Assembly (NCBI GenBank): GCA_934408705.1
Contig: CAKRVL010000007.1
Span: 1-51,770 of the forward strand
Length of the DNA stretch: 51,770 nucleotides
Source of the DNA: an uncultured Blautia sp.
GTDB lineage: Bacteria > Bacillota > Clostridia > Lachnospirales > Lachnospiraceae
Direction: 5' to 3'
The position numbers and the translations under genes were made by a program. Shown here one piece after another: positions 16,485-23,255 of the stretch. Each line of letters starts with the position of its first letter. Positions within the stretch are counted from its first letter, which is position 1. The notes under the pieces were generated by a model. It was not told the origin of the DNA, ran no database searches, and worked only from the letters and a program-made list of their open reading frames with translations.

Positions 16485-17720
16485 TTATTTTCCTTTCTTT
16501 CCGGAACCGGCCTTGTCCTTTTTTAAACGGTGTACGGCCTTTCTTGCCCGGTTTCCCAGCTTCTCCATCAGGCTCCGGTTTTTATGTTCAAGAACACGGA
16601 TATGATTCAGCATATCCATGTTTGCTTCATCGATTTCCAGTTTCAGTGTCAGCTTCTTCGCGCCTGCCGGAACCTGGATATCAATCATACAAGGATCAAA
16701 TCTTGAAAGAAATGCCCAGCGGCCATAGATTGCTCCGTCCGGAGTCAGAACTCCCTTCATGGAAGCCGGCTGTCCGTCAAAGTATACTGAGCCCAGAAAT
16801 ACAGCGCAGGGTCTGTCTCCTGGATCTATTCTCAGAAATCTGCAATTCTCCGGTAAGCTCACAGTACAGTTCACTTTTTTTGCCATGATTGGTCTTTTCA
16901 GGGAATTTTTTTCAGAATAGACTCCCTTATGCTCTGCAAAATAAATCTGTAATGCCCCTGTAGCTTCTTGTGAAATGTATTCTATTCCAGGTGTCATATC
17001 CGCGTACATTTCCCGCATAGGCACATGCTCCCCGGTAAGATATTTCTGGAAATTCTTCTCCATCTGTAAAAATCCGGTTATGGCATTCTCTGAAATTCCA
17101 AACCTTTTATACAGACCTGCCTCGTCCAGTACCTGCCGCACCTTATGTGTCTGAATATAATAGTGAATGATCCTGTACAACACAAATTCACAGGGCACAG
17201 GGAAATCAAAGGTCCATTCGTAATCCAACAGTGTATATGGGCTGGTGAGCACTACATTGTCACAGATCATATCAATATTAGTCACTGCGGAACAGGTCAG
17301 TCCATCAGGCAATTGCACATTTCCAAAAACTTTCTCAAATTCTTCTGTTACAGTAAAGGGAGCTACACTATGAATCTTTTGAACCTTACAAAGATAATCA
17401 GTAAGGGTAGTCTCTGCCTCGTTGATCCTGCCTTTTTCCAAAAGATTATCCAAATATTCTGTCAGGTTTTCGCCCTCCAGGTATTCCAGTCTGACACAGT
17501 TCTCCCCTGCTTCACATTTATTGCTTACAAAAGGGATCTGACCATACATCTGATCCAACTTCTGATTCCATTTCACCATATTCAGGACATGGGCTTTGCC
17601 TTCTGGATACATCCAGGTTTTCTCCAGCCATCTTTTTCCATCTTCTTCCAGAATCTCGGTGCGGATGGCAAATGAACGGCCTCTTTCATTGGAATATTTG
17701 CTGAAAATAATCTCTCTCAT
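16485..17720 (-). CDS. Kinase-like (APH/LPS-kinase fold) protein with C-terminal beta domain and helical tail
   Basis: A 411-aa protein I do not recognise as a named family, but its middle carries a kinase catalytic pattern: NIDMICDN has the D-x4-N spacing of HGDxxxxN loops (D150, N155), and LLDYEW eleven residues on gives the metal-binding aspartate (D166), as in aminoglycoside phosphotransferases and WaaP/WbdD-type sugar kinases. RLEYLEGENLTEYL (about 77-90) looks like the hinge region. From about 285 a beta domain follows (FLRIDPGDRP), of the type found in glycan enzymes, then a basic helix that could be coiled coil (365-411). I start at the ATG at 17720 (AAGGAAGGA site), which overlaps the methyltransferase stop as ATGA, suggesting coupled translation. 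Proposed role: phosphorylating the glycan end. Confidence 0.72.
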   Translation of the reverse strand: MREIIFSKYSNERGRSFAIRTEILEEDGKRWLEKTWMYPEGKAHVLNMVKWNQKLDQMYGQIPFVSNKCEAGENCVRLEYLEGENLTEYLDNLLEKGRINEAETTLTDYLCKVQKIHSVAPFTVTEEFEKVFGNVQLPDGLTCSAVTNIDMICDNVVLTSPYTLLDYEWTFDFPVPCEFVLYRIIHYYIQTHKVRQVLDEAGLYKRFGISENAITGFLQMEKNFQKYLTGEHVPMREMYADMTPGIEYISQEATGALQIYFAEHKGVYSEKNSLKRPIMAKKVNCTVSLPENCRFLRIDPGDRPCAVFLGSVYFDGQPASMKGVLTPDGAIYGRWAFLSRFDPCMIDIQVPAGAKKLTLKLEIDEANMDMLNHIRVLEHKNRSLMEKLGNRARKAVHRLKKDKAGSGKKGK

Positions 17721-18652
17721 TCGCAATCCTTCCTTTCTACAAGAACCAGGAATGAATTAGAAAATTCCTGAAAAAGTCCGGCGGTTGTAAGGGAATCATA
17801 TACTCTGCCCTCGTTAAACAACTGTATTCTGTTTCTGTCAAAATTACAGAAATCATCCCGTAGCTCACCTTTTTTCGGTAAGCGTTTGTCTGAGTAGATA
17901 GTCATAGGGAATTTATAATCTGGGTATGGATAATAAAAAGTAGTTTTAAAATCACCGGCCTGTGAAATGATGTCGGACAATTCCTTCCTGGAGAAAGTCC
18001 TCACGCCCTTTGTTTCCGGATAATTCTCAATACCCTCAAAATATTTTCCCACATGATCCTCTGTACAGCCAGCCCAGTATTTCAGCCCCAGACGATTCTC
18101 AATAGCGATCACTACTTTACCGCCCGGTGCCAGATGACGGGAAATACGCCTGAGCATCTCCACGTATGGCTGCTCTGTGCCAATGTATCCCTCTGCATAT
18201 TCAAACACGCCAATAAGCGTAATATAGTCGTATTTCTCTGTAAGGCTGCTTTCCACATCCTGAAAATTCCCAACCATGATTTTTACATTGTCACAGTCAC
18301 GATTACGATAGGCGTTAATAGTGCTGCGCATCTTAGATAAATCAATACAGGTCACACTTCCTGCCTTTTTCGCAAGAGCACCTGTAATAGGGCCGCAGCC
18401 GGAACCGATTTCCAGAACTTTATGTTCTTTCGTAATTGGAAGCCATTCCAGAATATTCTGACGGATATGGGAAAAATGATAGAGAATCGGCCAGCTGCTA
18501 CGCTCTGCGATCACCTGATTCAATTCTTCTTCCCTGTAATTCTTCGCAACCTCCAGAAGCTCTTCTTCCACGGGACCATCACTGTACAGATCTTTTCCCG
18601 GATAATATTCATAGTCTAATGTTACTTTTCCGATTTTTTCTTGCATATTCAA
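17717..18652 (-). CDS. Class I SAM-dependent methyltransferase
   Basis: A 311-aa protein with a Rossmann methyltransferase core at about 70-220: motif I VLEIGSGCGPITGALA, the acidic end of strand 2 in VTCIDLS, motif around YDYITLIGVFEYAEGY, and LAPGGKVVIAIENRLG as the late core motif. Residues 1-65 are an N-terminal helical part, and 230-311 resemble the substrate-side lid. It begins directly after the ATPase stop (TAA then TTG; an ATG two codons later is possible) and overlaps the kinase-like gene by 4 nt. That tight packing suggests a stoichiometric partnership. A target on the glycan end, or on a phosphate placed by the kinase-like protein, is inference. Confidence 0.88.
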   Translation of the reverse strand: MNMQEKIGKVTLDYEYYPGKDLYSDGPVEEELLEVAKNYREEELNQVIAERSSWPILYHFSHIRQNILEWLPITKEHKVLEIGSGCGPITGALAKKAGSVTCIDLSKMRSTINAYRNRDCDNVKIMVGNFQDVESSLTEKYDYITLIGVFEYAEGYIGTEQPYVEMLRRISRHLAPGGKVVIAIENRLGLKYWAGCTEDHVGKYFEGIENYPETKGVRTFSRKELSDIISQAGDFKTTFYYPYPDYKFPMTIYSDKRLPKKGELRDDFCNFDRNRIQLFNEGRVYDSLTTAGLFQEFSNSFLVLVERKDCE

Positions 18653-19900
18653 TTATTCCTCTATCCACACCCTTGAATTCATATCATAGAATCCTACTGT
18701 ATTTTTGGAAGAAACTACAGTTATATTACATGCATCATATAAACGATGGAACACGGTAAATTCACCGTTCCGATAGCCGGTACAGCCAAAGGAAAGAAGA
18801 TACTCTCCTCCCTGCATATCCATCCTTTGTTCGAAGGTGACTACGCACTCTTTTCCGGCATCTGTGTTCTCCACATTCACACCCTCATACATCGTATTTG
18901 TTCCTGTGATTTCTGTTCCCTGAATATTCTTAAAAGTAAATGCCATGATCGGCTGCTGAATATTCTCATGAAAATGGATACGCATTTTGATCTGGAAAGC
19001 GGAGCCTTTCTCAATAGTGTTGGTCTGACGTCCTTTGGAGTCCATCACTACAAAATCAGTGATCTCAGCCTCCTTCTCTCCATACTCCAGTGTATTAGGA
19101 TTCACCTGGAAGCCCTTCTTCCATTCTTCTTTCACAACATCTTCTGCCTGCTTTACAGGATCCTGGTGTACCAGAAGCTGCTTATACATATCTACCATAG
19201 CCTTAGGCGTGCCTTCATCCATCATAACACCTTGGTTCAACAGAATAACACGGTCACAATATTTGGAAATGCTTCCAAGGTCATGGCTTACGAACAGGAT
19301 CGTTTTACCCTGTTTCTTAAATTCTTCGAATTTGTGATAGCACTTTGCCTGGAAAAATACATCTCCTACGGAAAGCGCCTCATCTACCACAAGAATCTCC
19401 GGATCGATATTGATCGCAACTGCAAAAGCAAGACGTACAAACATACCGCTGGAGTATGTTTTTACAGGCTGATGAACGAAATCCCCAATATCCGCAAAGC
19501 TTAAAATATCATCCAGTCTGGCATCTATCTCTTCCTCGGAAAATCCCAGCATTGTGCCATTCAGATAAATATTCTCAAGTCCGGAATATTCCGGATTGAA
19601 GCCTGCTCCCAGCTCCAGAAGTGCTGAAATCCTTCCGTTTACGGTTACAGTTCCGGATGTAGGAGATAATACACCTGTGATAATTTTCAAGATCGTAGAC
19701 TTACCGGAACCATTTGTTCCAATAATACCAACGCATTCTCCTACTCCTATATCAAAATTAACGTCCCTGAGTGCATAATGCTCCTTATAAAGCTTCTTTC
19801 TGCATAATCCCAGAGAGTCTCTGAGACGGTCAAGCGGCTTATTGTAAAGCTTATACATCTTGGACAGATTTCTTATTTCAATGGCGTTTTTACTTTCCAC
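18653..19900 (-). CDS. Polysaccharide ABC exporter ATP-binding protein with C-terminal recognition domain (Wzt type)
   Basis: The 415-aa ATPase subunit of an ABC-2 polysaccharide exporter. The nucleotide-binding domain has Walker A GTNGSGKST (61-69), signature YSSGM (149-153) and Walker B ILVVDE (169-174), followed by FVSHDLGSISKYC (switch histidine). The C-terminal part (about 255-415) is a beta-rich domain with the layout of Wzt-C of E. coli O9a, absent from simpler homologues such as RgpD or TagH; Wzt-C reads the capped end of the glycan before export. I place the start at the GTG at 19900, preceded by AAAGGA at six nt, rather than a GTG ten codons earlier without a ribosome-binding site. 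It follows the permease and precedes the methyltransferase without a gap. Confidence 0.92.
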   Translation of the reverse strand: MESKNAIEIRNLSKMYKLYNKPLDRLRDSLGLCRKKLYKEHYALRDVNFDIGVGECVGIIGTNGSGKSTILKIITGVLSPTSGTVTVNGRISALLELGAGFNPEYSGLENIYLNGTMLGFSEEEIDARLDDILSFADIGDFVHQPVKTYSSGMFVRLAFAVAINIDPEILVVDEALSVGDVFFQAKCYHKFEEFKKQGKTILFVSHDLGSISKYCDRVILLNQGVMMDEGTPKAMVDMYKQLLVHQDPVKQAEDVVKEEWKKGFQVNPNTLEYGEKEAEITDFVVMDSKGRQTNTIEKGSAFQIKMRIHFHENIQQPIMAFTFKNIQGTEITGTNTMYEGVNVENTDAGKECVVTFEQRMDMQGGEYLLSFGCTGYRNGEFTVFHRLYDACNITVVSSKNTVGFYDMNSRVWIEE

Positions 19901-19975
19901 GTTGTTTCCTTTCCAATTGCTGTTCACCACAGCATTTTCAAATTACAAGCTTATTTCCAGTCTGAACAGATATAT

Positions 19976-20791
19976 TTACAGAACATCCGCAAAATGTACG
20001 CGCAGTCGTTTGAATATCCAGTTTCCAAAGAGGAAACAGCAAACTGAAAACACCCAGAAATATAAAGTCCAAACCGGTCTTTCAAAAAACCAGCGTTTTA
20101 TTATAAATGCGTCGCGGTATCCTGATACAATATAGAACATCGGATTCAGCTGAAGAATTTTGTACAGCAGGCTACCTGTGCCTATCATCGTTTCTGCTAC
20201 CCACATAATAGGAGTAAGCCACACACCAACCTGAAGGGCAATGCTGATAATCTGTCTCAGATCCCTGAAGAGCACTGCAACTGCACTGGTTGCATAACAC
20301 AGTCCCAACACCAGGAAAAAGGTACAGAAGCTGTAGTACAGGATCTGAAGGTAATACCAATCTGGAAATCTTCCGTTCAGAATATAGAGAAGAAGTGCCA
20401 GAAGTACAAAGAAACCATGTACAAATAACGCGGAAATAATCTTTACAACCGGAAGGACACTGATATTGAATACTACCTTTTTTACCAGGTAATTATATTC
20501 AAGCAGTGCATTGGTTCCTCCGGAAAGCGCATCTGAAAAGAAAAACCAGGGCACAATGCCGGCTACCAGATAAAGCACAAAAGGGACTCCCAGTTCATCT
20601 GTATTGGACCGGAACCCCACTGAAAATACAAACCAGTATACCAGAATTGTCACCACCGGCTGAACAAAAGCCCAGAAGGTTCCGAAATAAGAACCTGCAT
20701 ATCTGGTCTTAAAATCATTTTTTGCCAGCTTCATAACCAACCGGCGGTTCTTGTACAGATCCGCCGGCAGGGAAAAAATAGACTTAGTCAT
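19976..20791 (-). CDS. Polysaccharide ABC exporter permease (Wzm/RgpC type)
   Basis: A 271-aa ABC-2 family membrane protein with six predicted helices. The N-terminal KNDFKTRYAGSYFGTFWAFVQPV is typical of the Wzm/TagG/RgpC group (coupling helix and first membrane segment), and LNPMFYIVSGYRDA is the usual region between the last helices. With the ATPase encoded next it would form the exporter that flips undecaprenyl-linked glycan across the membrane. A clear AGGAG precedes the start. It lies 10 nt after rfbC in the same operon. Confidence 0.92.
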   Translation of the reverse strand: MTKSIFSLPADLYKNRRLVMKLAKNDFKTRYAGSYFGTFWAFVQPVVTILVYWFVFSVGFRSNTDELGVPFVLYLVAGIVPWFFFSDALSGGTNALLEYNYLVKKVVFNISVLPVVKIISALFVHGFFVLLALLLYILNGRFPDWYYLQILYYSFCTFFLVLGLCYATSAVAVLFRDLRQIISIALQVGVWLTPIMWVAETMIGTGSLLYKILQLNPMFYIVSGYRDAFIIKRWFFERPVWTLYFWVFSVCCFLFGNWIFKRLRVHFADVL

Positions 20792-20801
20792 TTACAGTCT
20801 C

Positions 20802-21356
20802 CTATCTGTTAAGTTCCTTGAAGCTTCCCCATTTCTGATCCTTATCAGAGAAGATCAGCTCCATGCCTTCCGGAATCGGCCACTGCACATTAATGTCCGG
20901 ATCATTCCAGATAAGGCCGCCTTCATCGTTCGGATGATAGAAGTCAGAGCACTTGTATGTGAACTCAGCATTCTCAGAAAGAACCAGGAAGCCATGTGCA
21001 AATCCCTTAGGGATAAAAAACTGCTTCTTGTTCTCTGCTGAAAGGACAACTCCGTACCATTTTCCGTAGGTCTTGGAATCCTTTCTTAAATCTACTGCAA
21101 CGTCAAATACTTCTCCGTTTACCACACGTACAAGCTTGTCCTGTGGATAGTTAAGCTGGAAATGAAGACCGCGAAGAACACCACAGCGTGAGCTAGACTG
21201 GTTATCCTGTACGAATTCCACGTCAATTCCTGCTTCTTTGAAATCATTGTAATTATAAGTTTCCATGAAGTATCCTCTGGAATCACCAAATACAGTTGGC
21301 TCAATTACCTTTAATCCTTCAATATCATCGCAATTTGTTACTTTAATTTTTCCCAT
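20802..21356 (-). CDS. rfbC: dTDP-4-dehydrorhamnose 3,5-epimerase
   Basis: A 184-aa cupin enzyme for the third step of dTDP-L-rhamnose synthesis. Typical segments are DSRGYFMETYNY, FVQDNQSSSRCGVLRGLHFQ with the catalytic histidine in LRGLHF, VDLRKDSKTYGKW, FIPKGFAHGFLVLSENAEFTYKC (catalytic Tyr region) and GLIWNDPDINVQWP. Length agrees with the family. The other rhamnose genes rfbA, rfbB and rfbD are not in this window. It lies 27 nt after the muramidase gene without a terminator between, with an AAGGAG site, and heads the exporter genes, so the exported glycan probably contains L-rhamnose. Confidence 0.96.
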   Translation of the reverse strand: MGKIKVTNCDDIEGLKVIEPTVFGDSRGYFMETYNYNDFKEAGIDVEFVQDNQSSSRCGVLRGLHFQLNYPQDKLVRVVNGEVFDVAVDLRKDSKTYGKWYGVVLSAENKKQFFIPKGFAHGFLVLSENAEFTYKCSDFYHPNDEGGLIWNDPDINVQWPIPEGMELIFSDKDQKWGSFKELNR

Positions 21357-21383
21357 TTTAATTCTCCTTATTATGATTTATCT

Positions 21384-22946
21384 TTAATTCTTGTACTGTC
21401 TGATACACACACCATACTTATCAAAAACAGATACCATGCCATCAGCACTTGTCAGTGTCACACTCTGGGCACGAACACCTGCCCCGTCTCCTGAACCACG
21501 GTAGAAATAGTATTTCTTACCTTTGATCGTGTGCCAGCCTTTATATGCTCTTCCACTTTTACCAAAGTAATAGGTGTTTTTCCTGCCATTTTCTTTGATA
21601 GTGACAAACTGATTCTTAATACGGTATCCCTTACTGCCAAAGTAGTAAATTCTTTCTGAAGAAGCCACATATTTATAGTTCTTCTGCATTGCAAAAGAAG
21701 TCGGGCTGAAATAATAATATTTCCTGTTGATTCTGCGCATTCCGGTAAGTGCCTTACCATCTGAGCCTAAATAATACGTATTACGTCCCTTTGTCACAAG
21801 CTTTCCTTCAACACGTACGCCATTCTTATCCACATAATATGCCGTGCCATCCATCTTGATCAGCTTGTTCTTATACATATGTCCGTTCGAAGGGCTGAAG
21901 CAATAATATTTACCACCGATTTCTTTCCATCCCTTGACCATCACATCATCTTCATAGTAATACTTTTTACCCTTGATAGTTACCCAGCCATTATTCTTGG
22001 GATCCTTATAAAGGGGCTGTGTGGCAGGGGTGTAACCCTCCTGTGAATACCATCTTGGTACGATTCTGGTGGTGTAATCCACATATCCAAAGTTCAGATC
22101 CACGTTATTCTCTACCGGAACACCGCGAATCAGCTTCTTAGTAGGGATCATACCGGCAACCTCATCTCCTGCTGTGCACTGCCAGATGGTATATTTGTAA
22201 TTATTTGCATTTGGCGCGAGAATGGTGTCTCCATAGCTTGCGATCCATACATCCAGCCCGGAGCCTTCCAGCACATCCCAGTCCACATAATTATTATACC
22301 AGTTCAGATTCATATAAAGTATAGGCGTATAGCCTGCCTTACGGATCTCGTCACAGAATGTTAATGCGATCTGGGAGACCTCTTTCTTAGACAAGGTTCC
22401 TAATGTCTTCTCATCCTCCAGATCAAATGCTACCGGATAGGAAATCTTATGTCCCTGCATCTGACGGATTGCCAGCTGTGCTTCTGCCAGGGCTTCCTTA
22501 TTGGTCTTTGCAAGGCTGTATACATAGGTTCCCACAGGAACACCTGCTGCTTCTGCTTCTGTCATATTGTATTCGTAATAGTCATCCAGATGTCTGGTTC
22601 CATAAGAAATACGGACAAAGGCAAAATCCAGATCCTGCTTAGCTGCCTGCCAGTTGATCTTCCCCTGCCATTCTGAAACATCTGTGCCTCTGGTTATGGC
22701 GCCTTCTACCTTCTTTCCGCTTCCGTTATAGCAGACACCGTCAATTTTCTTCCAGGCCTTAGGACTTACCTTTGAAGATGAGTCACCTACACAGGGCGCC
22801 TCCTGCTGATTTGGTGAAACACTGCCAATATTAACAGATCTGTTTCCTGCGTTAGCGCTTACCTCTATGGTCTGTGCTGCAATTCCTGCAGTACCAAACA
22901 GAGCTGTCATCAAAGTAACCGCCAGCCATCTCTTTCCTTTTCTCAT
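21384..22946 (-). CDS. Secreted GH25 muramidase with cell-wall-binding repeats
   Basis: A 520-aa lysozyme-like enzyme cutting the MurNAc-GlcNAc beta-1,4 bond. It has a signal peptide (1-32, ending VSANA), a linker, then a GH25 domain (about 85-285): RGTDVSEWQGKINW contains a catalytic-site aspartate (D89), and YPVAFDLEDEK the catalytic acidic cluster. After a Pro-rich hinge come about nine aromatic wall-binding repeats (GWVTIKGKKYYY, GGKYYCFSPSNGHMYKN and relatives) of the choline-binding-like family. It is first in a run including rfbC, the exporter and the last glycosyltransferase, with no terminator between. The signal peptide, repeats and absence of phage genes argue for a housekeeping wall enzyme rather than an endolysin. 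Confidence 0.93.
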   Translation of the reverse strand: MRKGKRWLAVTLMTALFGTAGIAAQTIEVSANAGNRSVNIGSVSPNQQEAPCVGDSSSKVSPKAWKKIDGVCYNGSGKKVEGAITRGTDVSEWQGKINWQAAKQDLDFAFVRISYGTRHLDDYYEYNMTEAEAAGVPVGTYVYSLAKTNKEALAEAQLAIRQMQGHKISYPVAFDLEDEKTLGTLSKKEVSQIALTFCDEIRKAGYTPILYMNLNWYNNYVDWDVLEGSGLDVWIASYGDTILAPNANNYKYTIWQCTAGDEVAGMIPTKKLIRGVPVENNVDLNFGYVDYTTRIVPRWYSQEGYTPATQPLYKDPKNNGWVTIKGKKYYYEDDVMVKGWKEIGGKYYCFSPSNGHMYKNKLIKMDGTAYYVDKNGVRVEGKLVTKGRNTYYLGSDGKALTGMRRINRKYYYFSPTSFAMQKNYKYVASSERIYYFGSKGYRIKNQFVTIKENGRKNTYYFGKSGRAYKGWHTIKGKKYYFYRGSGDGAGVRAQSVTLTSADGMVSVFDKYGVCIRQYKN

Positions 22947-23006
22947 TTCTCCTCCTGATAAACTGTTTCCAGTTTTACCTGTTTCGCATAGTTCTTTTTA
23001 TGCTTT

Positions 23007-23051
23007 CAATCCGGGTATCAAATGAGTGGCAAAAGACCTTTTGGCACTCAT
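23007..23051 (-). repeat. Second copy of the 45-bp hairpin repeat
   Basis: Read on the minus strand these 45 nt match 13815-13859 on the plus strand at 42 of 45 positions, including the hairpin (here with one mismatch in the stem) and the following TTGATACCCGGATTG. The rest of the 197-bp element is absent. It would lie in the 5' untranslated leader of the muramidase message. Confidence 0.75.
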
Positions 23052-23054
23052 TTC

Positions 23055-23060
23055 ATTATA
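23055..23060 (-). promoter_or_regulatory. Probable -10 element for the muramidase/export operon
   Basis: The minus strand reads TATATAATG with TATAAT at 23060..23055, just upstream of the hairpin repeat and after the preceding terminator. The -35 region is poor (AGTAAC at 17 nt), so the call is tentative. Confidence 0.4.
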
Positions 23061-23136
23061 TAATATGTTAAAATTGTGTTACTTTCTTATTATACATTTT
23101 CCCTTGCCAAATTTCAATGTTATTCTCCAAAACTGT

Positions 23137-23184
23137 AAAAAGGTGCCTTAAAATCATCAAAACTGATAATTTTAAGACACCCTT
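23137..23184 (-). terminator. Terminator of the cdaA-cdaR-ptsH-L,D-transpeptidase run
   Basis: A 16-nt stem with two mismatches (GGTGCCTTAAAATCAT against ATAATTTTAAGACACC) lies about 70 nt after the L,D-transpeptidase stop. On the minus strand it is followed by TTTTTA. Confidence 0.7.
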
Positions 23185-23255
23185 TCCGTATTTTTATGTG
23201 GCTTTTTGTTGAATCAATCTATCTGCCATCGTTTCTTCGATTTTTTTCATCTCAC

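Larger units (their letters stand above)
22947..23255. other. Intergenic region between muramidase and L,D-transpeptidase genes
   Basis: This 309-nt gap holds, read leftwards, the terminator of the L,D-transpeptidase gene, an AT-rich stretch with a likely -10 for the muramidase operon, the second copy of the 45-bp hairpin repeat, and the muramidase ribosome-binding site AGGAGGAG next to a small hairpin (AAACTGGAAACAGTTT). No gene is seen. Confidence 0.7.

Noticed and set aside
21384..22946. Phage endolysin or prophage remnant
   Set aside because: The GH25 protein has its own signal peptide and wall-binding repeats, and no integrase, holin or structural gene is nearby.
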